DNA from: Dioscorea cayenensis subsp. rotundata
Lineage: Eukaryota; Streptophyta; Magnoliopsida; Dioscoreales; Dioscoreaceae
DNA: 64,000 nt
Assembly (NCBI RefSeq): GCF_009730915.1
Contig: NC_052479.1
Span: 3,286,001-3,350,000, forward strand
Direction: 5' to 3'
Shown: positions 35,258 through 47,690 of the stretch, one piece after another
Layout of the letters: every line of letters begins with the position of its first letter
How positions within the stretch are numbered: the first letter of the stretch is position 1
Position numbers and translations under genes: made by a program
Notes under the pieces: model-generated
Seen by the model: the letters and a program-made list of their open reading frames with translations, nothing else
Databases searched by the model: none
What the model was told of the DNA's origin: nothing

Positions 35258-35955
35258 TTTTAGACTTCTTTGGATGGTAGCTTTTTCAAGTGAGGCAGCT
35301 TGTTTTGACGCTAACGACAAACTTATGATCAAGCTACTTGTTTTATGTTTTCAATGGTCCATGACTCTGTTATGTTCTGAAACTGTATTTTTTTGGAATT
35401 ATTTATAATAGTTGGCGCAAACTTGTTTCCAAGTCAATTGTTTGTTGCTGATTAAGCTACTTCTTTGGACTTTTTTTTAGACTTTTTAGATGTTAGCTTT
35501 TTGTAGGTGAGGTAGCTTGTTTGATGCTAACGACAGACTTTTGATCAAGCTACTTCTTGTTTTATGTTTCAAAATGGTCCATGACTATGTTTATGCTTCG
35601 AGACTGTATTTTCCTGGAATCATATTACGATAGTTGGAGCAAACATGTTTCGTGATATCTCTTCAAGTTGTAATGTCTTTCGATTCAAGTCAATTGCTCA
35701 TTGCTGATTAAGCTACTTTTTTTAGACTTTGTAGATGTGAGCCATTTCAAGTGAGGTAGCTTGTTTTGACGCTAGCAACAAACCTATCATCAAGCTACTT
35801 GGTTTGTTTTTTCCAAATGGTTCATGACTCTGTTTATGCTCTGAGACTGTATTTTTTTGGAATCATATTATTATAGTTGGTGCAAACCTGTTTCATGGTA
35901 CCTCTTCAAGCTGTGATGCCTTCGATTCGAGTCAATTGTCTGCCACTGATTTTCA
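35258..35955. repeat. Three diverged tandem copies, about 200-250 bp each
   Basis: Copies at about 35258-35467, 35468-35717 and 35718-35955 share GAGGTAGCTTGTTTTGACGC, ATCAAGCTACTT, GGTCCATGACT, GACTGTATTTTTTTGGAAT and TAGTTGGAGCAAAC. The first lacks the CTCTTCAAG...GTAATG segment seen in the other two. They are noncoding. Confidence 0.85.
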
Positions 35956-37380
35956 AGTTGATATATTGCTGGGAGAAAAGTTTGTTTTTCCCGAATGATA
36001 ATAATTCATTGAAATTAAATACTGTTTGTGAATTTTCTGTGTTTAGTTATGAATTGTTGTTTCTTGAGGGAACAATGGTTAGCAAAATTATGAGGTTTTA
36101 CCATACTTTTGTTCTTGAAATAATTAAAGCAGCTATTTTATTTGTATGATATTTTTTTTCTTTGTAAATGATTTATTTGATCCTTAAATATAATCTTCAA
36201 AAGACATGGCACCATGCTGGTTTAAATTTAGCTTGGCTAAAATATTTGACGCCCGTACTAGTGATCTAAATTTAGATTGGTGTTGCAAATTAGAAATCAT
36301 GAGAGAGTTTGATAGTGTGTTTCCTGAATTTCAATGATTATACATGGCCTTTTGAAATTGGAATTTTCTTCTCAAAGTAGTAAGGTCGCATATTCTTATA
36401 TCTTCTCAATTGGGAAAACTGGGAGTCGTTGTTATGTTCACGTGGTAGGATGCTATGTGTGAAAGTTGATTTTCTTTATTTAGAAAGAAGATACAAAGAA
36501 GCCTATAAGAGGGAGGGGAGGTTAACTTATTTGTTTGACATGATTATGTTCCATTGTCTTTTGTCAATTTAAGAGCATTATCATAGACGATGTTGGGAAA
36601 AGGCATGTCTATTGTGGCATGCTCATGTATCTTATGAACATCCATACAGTTCTCCTTCTTCTTCCTCATATGTACTTTAACTTCTCGATCAAGAAAGGCC
36701 TACATAGCAAAGGTTAGCGCTTTTAATGGAGTCAAAGAATTTGTCAGCAGTTTGAGAATGCACTGAGACTGCCTTCAAACTAACTTTTAGTTTACACTAC
36801 TTGTGATGGCATAGAAAATAACTTTTTTTTTATTGGTTGAACATAAACCATTTTCCGCTGGTGCAGGTTTATATCAAGTTTAAGATAATCCAGGTTTATA
36901 AAATTATTGCTAAATGTCTGTGCTTTGTGATCTTCTATTTTGTTCTCTCTGTTATTATTTTCTCTTAACATAATTCTTCAACCAATTATTATTATTATCT
37001 TTGTTCTTTAGTGGTTGAAATGGCCAGGGACATGATGCATAAGGGACAGTTTTCAGTGACTCTGAAAGAGGCAACTAAATGATGACCATCTGGTATCATG
37101 ACAACCTGAGAGGTTCTCTATCTTAACCTTTACCTTGGTAGGCATACTAGCATGACACGTTGCAATTCTTACAACCTTTACTTTGTCCATAGAACTTCCG
37201 TTTGATTTCTTTATTGCTTTTACATTTCCATTGAATTCTCAATCTGTAGGCTACCCCATAATTTGTTTTGTGATATAAATGATGGATTTCATATTTAATA
37301 CTGTGCTTTGTGGTTCAATAAATATTAGTTTGTTATTTTATCAAGATAGTTAGTACTTTGATTTCTGTTTTTCTTTCTTT

Positions 37381-37442
37381 CTTCTTCTTCTTCTTCTTCT
37401 TCTTCTTCTTCTTCTTCTTTATTTATTTATTTATTTATTTAT
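37381..37442. repeat. (CTT)n and (ATTT)n compound microsatellite
   Basis: About twelve CTT units are followed by six ATTT-type units. Confidence 0.9.
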
Positions 37443-39686
37443 TATATCACTTCTCTCTTGTCTGTTTCTGCATTTACAGGCAGACTGATTTTCATATTTA
37501 ACTTAAAATTTAAAAATTTTGAGTTATTAAGTTTCTTTTGATACTTTTGATCAGTTTTCTGAATTTTTACCGGGTTTCTTAACTGTTCTGTCTTCTCATT
37601 TTTATACAAAAATATATATTGGGATGTTTTGACAGAGTGATGAATGCATTCAATTGAGAAACAAACTGGACCCCATTGATTGTTGGGAATATGGTATCAA
37701 AAGAAGAGATGGCACTTGTGTGGGGTGAAGCTAGCTTATAACTGGAGACTGGGGATGAACTGAACTATCATCTTCTGATGAATCTCTTACTCATTTACAG
37801 AACTTCTCATGTACGTTATCATGGCTATTTATGTTCTCCCTGGTATTTATGATTCATCTGAAAATATGAGCTGTCACATGAAAAGTACCATATAGAGTCG
37901 AACAAAAGAGTTTTCATCTGTAGAGATAAATTGGATGATAAATTTTGGTATAATCTTTTCTTAGTGAGAAATTGTTTAATATTGAAGTGATGACACACTA
38001 TTGATTCCTTATGTTAGTTTTAAATAGATTACTCTGTAATGATTTGCTAACTGTTGAAACATTGTTGACCAGTTAATCCTGTTGAGTTCCTACATGATTT
38101 GCTTGACTACCATTTCTCAATTGTCTGCCAGAAAATATTTATTGGTGTATGTGGTATCTTTTTGAAGAACATATCTTCTATGTTTTTATTCTGTAATAAG
38201 AAGAATAGATTTTCCATCCATTTAATAGATATTGATATTATCTATTCCCATCAACTCTAGATGCAAAGTATAAGATATTTTAAAGAACATGCCATTTACT
38301 GTGGCCTTTATAGCAATGATGTTTTGAGTGAAGCCTTTGCTCTACTGCCCCATCATCGAATTGTGGTCTTCAATGGTTGTTAGATAATGGATTTGATAGC
38401 GTAAGACACTTTGCCTTGACACCCAAATGGTTGGTCATTCTTTCAGGTTTGATTACATGAGAATATATGAAGCTGAGTGTTTTGCATTTGTATTGAAGAA
38501 CAACCTTTGGGAGATTATCTTTGACGTAAAATTGATGGAAGGAAAACAAAACAATAAGTTCCACGAGATAAAAAAAAAGGTAGCAACCAATTTTTGTTCA
38601 ATAATTCAAACAATTTGATTTCTCACTCCTTTTTCTTGGAACTCTGATTCTCCAAGAATTGATTTATAGCCTTGTGACTATGTCAATCTTCTTGTGGAAA
38701 TGTATGCTGAACTTCATGACCTATAAAGACATCTCTTCAAATTATGTAATTAGAGAACTTTTGGAGTAGGTACCTCTCATGTGTTTTCAACCTAAGTTGT
38801 GCAAAGTTAAGATATGTCTTCAAATTTATGTGATTTTCCATTTACCAAAAACATCAGGACTAATTTTTTGTTTCCCAAATTGGGTTCCTAAATAGTGGAT
38901 ATTTTAATCTATTCAATTTAACAAAGTTCCCTATAAGACCAAGAGTTCATCTAAGGCCCGCCCATCACCATGACTTATCATCTTGGAATTTTATTTTAAT
39001 AACTTATTAAAAGATCTTACCAAAGAAGAGAAATCTAATTTGTACTCATACTTTTGAGTTTGTTAGTTTCAGGGGGTTAAAATGAGTTGTGCTTTCAATT
39101 GCAAAGTTTGAATCATCAATGGTCTTAATCTAGGTATGCTAAGTCATAAAATTTTTACATTCCTTTTGAGAATGTGTTCTCATTATCTCTACTTTATGTC
39201 TTTTCAGTTCCTTGAGAGAATTTCCAGTGTAGACTTGGACCTGCTGTAGTAGTTTTAATGGTGTATGCTGTAGTACGTACATCATCAGAGGCACCACTTT
39301 TTCTTACTCTTACACTACATATATTGATATTAAAAATAAAAATTTAAGTGTCATATAATCCTTAATTTTTGCCCAAGCTTCACTGATCAAGAGACATGCC
39401 ATTGATTCATGCTAGAGTGATGTAATCCTTTAGATCTCACCAAACTGCTAAATCTTCGGCCATATACTTCCTTTTATACCTTCACAAATGCGGTCGATGA
39501 TATTGTGAAGCAATTACATTTTGCACAAAGAATTCCTTTTGGTTCAGACACTAGTGATATTGTGAAACAATTACATGCAGTTCATATGATGATTACTGTT
39601 AGGTTCAGACACCATGGATTTAAAAATATGCCCATTTTTTTTTTAAGGAACTGTCTTCAAGCAGTTGTACTGGTATTGCCAGAAAT

Positions 39687-40135
39687 CATTCATCTGGTTG
39701 CATAATTGCTAAAAGTTTGTTTAATTCAGTGCTAATGTTTTGTGCAGTTTCAACTTTTCCATCGTTAGCTAGAATTATCATTACTTATTTAATTAATGAC
39801 ATCTGATGAAGTTTCTAGGAAAGTTTGACCTTGTAACATAGACTCTACCAAAAAAAGGTGAGAGAGGAAGCCTTTGTCTCATTGCATACTTTTCTGTGTG
39901 ATTATAGAGCGTCATTCATCTGTTTGCATAACTTGCTATAAGTTCAATTCAACACTGATGCTTTAACTTTTTATGCAGTGTTCACTTTTACATCTCAAGC
40001 TAGAAGTATTATTAATTATTTAATTTATGCAATAAAATCTCTATGAAAAGCTTGTTTTCATACTGTAAAATCTACCACAAAAGGTGGAAATGGAAACTTT
40101 TGTCTCATGGCATACTTTTCTGCAGATCATAGAGC
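39687..40135. repeat. Tandem duplication of an about 225-bp segment
   Basis: Copies at about 39687-39909 and 39910-40135 share TCATTCATCTG, TTGCATAA, TTATTTAATT, GAAGCCTTTGTCTCATTGCA or its variant, and GCATACTTTTCTG. A shorter local repeat (GATATTGTGAA with CAATTACAT) precedes them at 39498-39577. Confidence 0.75.
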
Positions 40136-40636
40136 ATGCAGTTGGAAGAAGTGGAACGACCATAGTTTTGTTGAGGACTTTTTGCTAGTTCGTTCTGAGA
40201 ATGACGTGTAGGGTGTTATGGGAGTTCGGGCTTTTAGCCCTATAAGAACTGTATTGAGTTCTTGACTTTACAGTGTTTCTAGTTATTTGCAAGGATTTTT
40301 AGAAGTTCTACTGTTATTTTATCATAGTCAATTTTCGTGATATTCTATGATGTCTCCTATGTTCTGATGACATGACTTTGAGACTGCTTATTAGTGAAGT
40401 ACCTTCTGTTTTAGGTTTGTGTTTTTTATTATTTTTTAGGATAAATTAATTGTTCCTAACAACTATCCATTTTGACTTACTTTCTTTGGTTAAACTGCAA
40501 TTTCTGGACAAGGAAGACTGTTATCAACTGATTCTACGTTGAACTATATATGGAAGGCTGTAGCAGGTGCTTATATAATAGCTTTCCATACACTCATCAC
40601 CTACTAATTACTATCTTCTTTCTGGTTTGGCATCCT

Positions 40637-42625
40637 TCAGCTCCAGCTAAAATCATTCAAGTCAAATTGTTTACAATCTGAAAGAGAAAGATTGTCATCA
40701 CCAACATTTAAATCCAGTTGTGCTGTTTGGCATGGCAGTCCATATGCATCTGATTGCCTTTGTTTCTCTTGTTGCATCACTGGTCTATCGCGTAGTGGCT
40801 GTTCATAATGAGAAAGATCATCCAAGCCTCTTTCTTTGTGCCATGCATTAGAAATGCTGTTATTTCCTTCTTTCTCGCTTTTCGTTTTAAAGCTGATCGT
40901 TGGACTAGTTGCAGTCATCTTGACTGGGAAAATTGTCATGGATGAATCTCTCAATTTGGTTGAAGGGACTATATCATGCACTGTTGTGTTTCCATCCCAT
41001 GCATTATTAGGCTGCTCAAGCTTGATATTCTCCCCAAAGCATTGGGGTGTTCTAGCTTGATGAATTCTCAATCCTGTATCTAGGTTGTGGACCTCTTGGT
41101 CCTTTTGAGATCCTTCTACAGAGGTCAAGCAGCTATCCATTGAAAAGTCAGCAAGCTGTGCCATTTGTGCTTGCAGGGTCTCTAAAGGGAGGTCTTTGAA
41201 ACCTGGAAATGCAGTACCCAGACTTTCATTGGACACTCTGGAGACCAATTCAGAGATCTGTGCTTTGGCAGCTTCCAGGCTCTGAGGACCCAAGTTTTGC
41301 TTTCCAAGTGTCTCTTGGGCCTTTTCCAGAACACATTGTAAATATTTTCCTTGAGCTTCTATTCGGAGCTGCAAGTGTCTTTGCACCTTCTCATGGGAAA
41401 AAAAGGAAAAACACATTCCAGAGTTTTGTCATGATTTTTTGTGATGACTTAATATTAAATCATAATTATTAGGACTCTGCTGCTGCAAATAAAAGAAAAG
41501 TGCTCTTATGATGAGGTGGATCTGAAGCAGCCAGCAGCACTTGCTATTCTGGTATTTTGTTATCTTCTATAATTTTTCTAAATTATTTTTCTGCAAAATT
41601 CTTTCTTTCCCTTCTTGATGGAGGGTGGGCCTATCTTTCTTGATTTCTTTTTTCTGCCTTAATTTACTATAAAATTTGAAGTTATCAAGTAAATTACTTT
41701 TGCATGATATCTGGATTACAGACTACATAATCTAGGATTTATACAACTGCTTTATTTTTCTTTAAAAGAATGTGATTGTAACTTTTCCAGGCTTTTACCT
41801 CAAGTTGTTCATGTAGCCGTTTCTGGACCTCAATCTGTATCTGAAGTGCTTCACTTATCTGCATGGAACTGAAATGTTGATCTTGGTAAGTGAGACTTGA
41901 TCATAGAAAAGGAAGCATCCTAGAACATATTTATTCAGGTTCTTACTTGTTCGTCTGAGCAGGAATGTTTGTTTTGCTCATTAATGATCCTGTAACTTCA
42001 GATGCTTTATCTGTGGCCACTGTGCAACCTATGACTGATAAAATCAATCTATGCTTAGTGCCATCAGTTAAATTTTCAAAATTCAAGTCTACTTTTTGAA
42101 AATTGCATACCATTTTTGGTTGCTCCACTGCAAGATTGAGCATGGAGATTCTTACTAAGCCTGTGCTTCTGAAGAAACAAAGGCCATTCTTATTGTCTGG
42201 TATTGAAACATTAGAATTTTGAAATGATAAGTTATGAGTTAATCGGTACCTGGAGGTGGCTTTTCAAGTGATATAAGGTTAGTCCTGGAATGCCCATTAG
42301 CTTCATGACCGTTTTTGGGGTAGCTTCTGCAAATGCAGAAATATTCATTGTACTCATTATTTATTTATTTATTTATTTATTTTGTACATTCTAGTTTCAT
42401 GTTGTCAGGTGTGTACTTACTTTCTGCTCCACCCAGTTGATTGACTGCTTCTATAAATCGTTCATGAAGCTCTGGTGTCCATTTCAATCTAGGTTTGGCA
42501 TCTGTTGATAGGATTAATCCTGAATCACCCTGTACGTTTCCTCCTTGAAGCAAAAGATGTCTCTCTGGAGGAAAGGCTGCCCTAGCAGGAAGGATGCTGT
42601 TCTTACTTGGGTAAGGATGATACAT
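40637..42625 (-). CDS. MYR2-like: MYR1/MYR2-like MYB-CC transcription factor
   Basis: This nuclear GARP/MYB-CC DNA-binding factor belongs to the group with Arabidopsis MYR1 and MYR2, known as flowering repressors under low light and relatives of the phosphate-response PHR/PHL factors. Six coding exons obey GT-AG and join in phase: 42625-42421, 42326-42250, 42168-42111, 42034-41947, 41868-41799 and 41386-40637, giving 415 residues, normal for the group. The N-terminus starts MYHPYPSKNS and continues to GDSGLILSTDAKPRLKWTP. The MYB repeat spans about 44-104 (LHERFIEAVNQLGG, KATPKTVMKLMGIPGLTLYH, SHLQKHR). The MYB-CC coiled coil at about 144-205 has LHEQLE and HLQLRIEAQGKYLQ. The C-terminus ends FDLNDFSWS. 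One oddity: SHLQKHR has His where the family usually has Tyr. An upstream in-frame ATG at 42667-42665 exists, but MYHPYP matches the family start. No stop or frameshift was found. Confidence 0.93.
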
Positions 42626-42699
42626 TTTCTGCCCTTTAAAGCATATTAGCCATATGAGAGGAGACATCAAAAAGCAAATAGTAGCATTTGTGATAGTTT

Positions 42700-45600
42700 A
42701 GAAACTTCTCACCCTTTCTCTCTTCTCCTCTGTTATTGGTGATCGGAAAACTGCAAGTACCTGACACAAATCTTGTGTGTTGTCAGCTACCTAATTCTAG
42801 AAAGCTACCTTAAGTGCATCTTGCAATCTGAATGCTCCTGTTTGTTAGCCCTTCACCCCCTTCTTACTTGGATGAAGGGAAACCCTAGTGTCTTCTTATA
42901 GGCAAAAAGAGAATTTGGAACATTTGCAAAATAGTACCCACTCAAATCTAATGTTGACATCTAACCAAAGAAATCTTGTTCATCTTTCTTTCCTTATCTG
43001 TGGTCCATGTTCCACGACTTTTGTTGTCAATTAATGAGCCTATACCTCCAACCTCAATTAGAAAATGCATGATCATCCGTTTCTTAGGATTGTACTTATC
43101 AATGCACTATGAATGCATCAATCCCTTTAAGAAGAGAAGGCATCTTATGCACCAATGTGTAATTTTTTGATGTAAAATTCTTAGATGCCTGAACTTTGGT
43201 AACAAATCAAAATTGTGGGTCCACCGCACGTGGGAACTCTGTGACTCTGTGACATGAATTGACATGTCTGGTGGTTGCTTTAGATGGTTAGATTCTATCA
43301 TTTAGTGTGAAAGATAGTGCTGTGGGTATAGAATCTTTTTCCAAGACTGAATGGAGAATTGAGGAATATTTGTTTAGTTGCTGATTGGAGAGATTTGAAC
43401 ATTCTGTTGACTGGAAGTCCAGAAGCAGAACCAAAACATCTTTTTTAGGTTAATTTCTGGAGGCTACTCTGCCCTAACGACAGTTATCAAGGAATCACAT
43501 ATGGCATAAACATGGAATTGGCCTTTGTCTTCTCTTGGAAGTCTGGTACTTATTCTACCATTTAGTTAAAAGAGAACAGGGTCTGCATGCATGTTAATGG
43601 GTGTCAGCCATAAGTAAGGGTGTCACCTCTTACACAAACTATAGGCAAAGCTATTGGAGCATCAAGGAAAAAATAAAGATAGCACTGACCTCTGCTTTAT
43701 GTAATACTGTGTTTTAGGTCCATGGTTATTTGTTATTAGTTTATTTTAATCTGCCTTCTTGCTGAATTGTGCGCAGATAGTCTCAAAAAATTATTTAAAA
43801 GTCTTTCATTTAATGGTTCTTGAACTCCTGGATGCACTTAGAAAATGTGAGTTTTCGTTGTTCCTAAGGACTAAAACAGTGTACTGACAAGCATGAAATT
43901 TCCTCTGCTTGAGAGGTACTAAATTTCTGTAGTACAAAATCCAACCATGCTGTTCCACCAGTTTAAGCCAGTCCTAGAATTAAGGAAGCACAAAGTGGGA
44001 ATATTTTCAGAGTTTAGGTAGCTTGCAATCCTCACACCACATTTTGGATAGCAGGGTATCTGTGTCTGGCAAGCATTATAGTTGGCTCTTATCATTCGCG
44101 ATCTTGCACCCCATTGTGTCCCCACATAGAAGAATATTTGAATTTGACAATGTTGATAGAGTTCTCTTTAATGTTAAAAACAAATGAGATCATATCTTGC
44201 TTTTCTCTCTCAATCTTTTTATACCAACAAAATATCTTTGAAGTGCATCCATCACAAGCAACTCAATTTATTCTTAAAGAATGATCAGGTGTCAAATCTG
44301 ATTTACCATTTTTCCCTCTCATGCGGTTGTTCCAATACATTGAGGAATAAGGAAAAAAGAAATTATGTTGTTTTTTCCTTTTGTTATACCGGTTGCTTTT
44401 TTTTTTTTACAGTTTTTGAAGGTGTAAGTGGATTTTGTTTTTGCACACATCTATTATTTATGTTTTTAACAGCTATGGTTAAATTTTTGTGACATATTTG
44501 TAGGAAGTTCCCAGGAAAATAGAGATGCATGATTGGTGTGGGCGCCAATCAACCATTCTTGGTTTGAAACTGTACTGTGTTGGTACATCTTTTGAAAAGT
44601 TGGAATGTGACCAGCAACAATTAGAATTTATGCCTCTCGGATAAAGAAGGTTTGAGACGGGAGGAATTCATCAACCCATGCACATGGAATTCAGAATATC
44701 GAATTTCGAATCCAAGGTTTTTGTCTCCATTGGATACTGCAGTTTAAGATGTGAGCCACTATTCTCTTCCTTTATTATAGTCAAACATACCTGTCTGTTT
44801 GTTTTTCTTTCTGATTGAAGAGGCCAAGATGCCTTGCTTCAACTCTTATTTATCTCAGGACCAGCGCTGTATGCTTAGCTGATAACAAGTTTTTTGTAGC
44901 TAAATTTAAACTAGGTTGACGTGGACAAGAGAATTTTGATTTAGAAGCTTTGATTGATCTTTATATAGATTGAAACAAGGACATAAAAGAGGCAAACTTA
45001 CTATACTAAGTGTCATTATTGACAAATCCCCACTATAGTGGAATTCTCAAAGGTCTTTCTGATTCAGTGATTAGATCATGTGATGAAGTAATAATCTAAT
45101 TGTTTACACTGTCTATCTATAGATTTGTATCTGATTCGGATTCGCTTAATATTCTAAAAAGAATTCCTAGATGAGATTATTAGCTTCAGCTAGAATAGAG
45201 GAATACAAAATATATTGCCAATCTTGTGTGTCTATTTGCATGCCATCTAGATGCCTTATGCTTCCCAAAGACCCTAGGGAACTTGTACTCTTCCTCACTA
45301 CACACGGTTCATTTAAAAACAAAAAAGAAAGCATGGATAAAAATTAAATAATAAACAAAGGCATTTATGCATGCTAGCTATAAATGGAAAATTTCCAATA
45401 TGGTTCAAAGAATGAACAAATATGAAACTAACCTTGTTGAAGTTGGTGGGCTAATGCTCACGACTATTTACCATATTCTATTAAGTTTATTTTGTTTTTT
45501 GCCAAGATGTACGGCTAAGCCGCTAAGAAAGGTAGGGGTGTGCACAAATGGGAGTGAGACTCCGTATACATTGGTGTTGGGACCATTCGTATGCAATTAC

Positions 45601-47380
45601 TATTTAGACTCACAAATATGTGTTCTCACCCATGATTCGAACTCTCACCATTTGTGAAAGATTGTAACAAGGATTCGGCTACCAATAGACCACTTAGTCG
45701 TTGATTGTCAAGTTTACTATCTTTGACCTAGGTTTGTTTAGCTCCTGTAAATATTCCTCAACTCACGTAGTCGCTGGAGCATATATTCTATTTGTTTTTG
45801 CTCATGAACATCCGAGGAGTTTCTTATTGGTGATAAATTAATGTCGACACCATTTCTTTATATGGTTCTAGATCGAATCCTCTAAAGTCGAAGAATCAGT
45901 ATTTCAAATGAGTTTCCTGTTCCTTTTTGTGGTTTTCATTCACTGATTTCTGAACAAGTGGCTTTGCTTTTCTTGCAACTATTATTCTCCACAATGTCAC
46001 TCTCAGCTAAAAATGAGCAGTTCCTGCAAAAGTATTCCTGATGGTGGGGGACAGATTCTCCCCAAGTTTTGTTTTTCAGTAAAAGAAAAATGGTTTTGCT
46101 GGCAAAGTTTAGTTCCATGGGACCTGACCTGCGAAACAATTTGCTCAAAACTCTATCTGGTGAGTTTCTGCAATCCTTTCTCTTTTTAAATATCTAAATA
46201 TTTAAATATTCTTAGACCTGTGATTTAATTGTGACATATTTACCAAGGTTTCTTTTGCATATATACATGTATGAAATCTCTCCTCTTGCAGAGAACTTCT
46301 TGTCTTTTTCATAGTTGTTAATAATTACTTGGTATGTTTTTCATGAAAAAAACAAAAAGAAAAATTATTGCCTTGAACAGAGTCAATTCAAGTTTTTCCT
46401 TCCAAAATGCCTCTCTGATTTTATAGACATCCTAGAACCCTTTTCATTTTCCTTATGTTTTTTTCTTCTCCTTTCATAGAAATTTTTGTCATTTTAATTT
46501 CTTCTACTTTTTTGATAGGAAGAATTTCTATTATTAATTATTACACACTTTAAGAAAAAGATATTTTTTAAAATATTTAAAAATTTAAAATGATCAAAAA
46601 TAATTATAAAAGATGAGGTTATTTTCATCATTCACACGTTTTTTTGTCTCCACTGTCTACAATGAAAGTTGATGATGTAGATTAATATTGATAAGTATTA
46701 AATCATATGAGATGTTTTTTTATTAATAATGAATTTTACAATAAATTAAAAAAAATGATCATAATTTTTCTTTAAAATATTAGTTATCAATTAAATATCA
46801 ATTATTGAAATAATATAGAATTATTGAATCATTGTCTTTTTTAATTAGTGTGACGGTGTTTATAAAATTTAGATAATGCCCATTTGAATTAATTTTCATA
46901 TAAATAAAATTCAAACCTCAAAAAACAATTATTGGTGTTGGGTGGGCCAGCCATCCTGCAACTTGACTTGGTATTTTGAGAAGCCGCCCATCCATTGTCT
47001 TTCTTTGTACAATTTTATATACCTTTTTCCCATTTTTTTTTTTCTAAAAGTACATCTTTGCCCTTCCTAACCATATTTCTAAAAATTTAACTGTTGATAG
47101 TGCACTTGTTTACTTCTAAAAACAAGTATTTACATTGCTTGACAAATATAAATGAATATTTTACCAATAGTTGTTTGCCTATTGGTATCTGGTCTAAGAT
47201 TTTTATTTAAGATTTTTATTTTTGGAGAAATTCTGATATTAGAACCTGTGTTATTTTGGAGAAATTATGAGATTAGAATCTATGTAAGGTGAGGGCCAGA
47301 TGTTGTGCTTGTGATTATGTTTTATATATATATATATATATATTCGTTTTTGACTTAAATCTTAAATGGGGGTGTTTGTT
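42700..47380. other. Intergenic region upstream of the MYR-like gene
   Basis: It probably contains the promoter and leader of the minus-strand MYR-like gene (C/T-rich at 42710-42735). The rest has only short broken frames. About 46540-46900 is strongly AT-rich, with a TA run near 47325-47342. No other gene is supported. Confidence 0.5.
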
Positions 47381-47690
47381 TTGTTTTGTTTGTGAAAAAG
47401 GTGGATAAATCCACTTCAATTAAAACGAGAACAACATATAAACCCAACCACAAGAAGTGGAACAAAATCAGGTACAAATCAACAATAAAAGCACAAAACG
47501 AGGCAAAACAACCGCCTCAACCTGCCCCTAGGAACTTAGCCGACTATTTAGTATGCGAAGATAACCCTGCATCCGGAATGGATGCTCCAACTTGCTCCTC
47601 CCCCGTCGAGCTCAGAAACTCCAAACTGCGCCTGATGGTAGTAGAATGCTCCTCCATCTTTGCTCTCGATCTGTCACTAACTGTAGAAAG

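Larger units (their letters stand above)
34719..40636. other. Noncoding region between two convergent genes
   Basis: It holds the 3' untranslated part of the L34e-superfamily gene, three tandem copies at 35258-35955, a microsatellite at 37381-37442 and a duplicated segment at 39687-40135. Composition is moderate with many T-rich, intron-like tracts, so an alternative or noncoding transcript is possible. No frame here has a recognisable domain. Confidence 0.5.

Noticed and set aside
42377..42670. Longer N-terminus for the MYR-like protein (MSPLIW...)
   Set aside because: The family begins at the MYHPYP-type start; the extension is likely leader or intron sequence.
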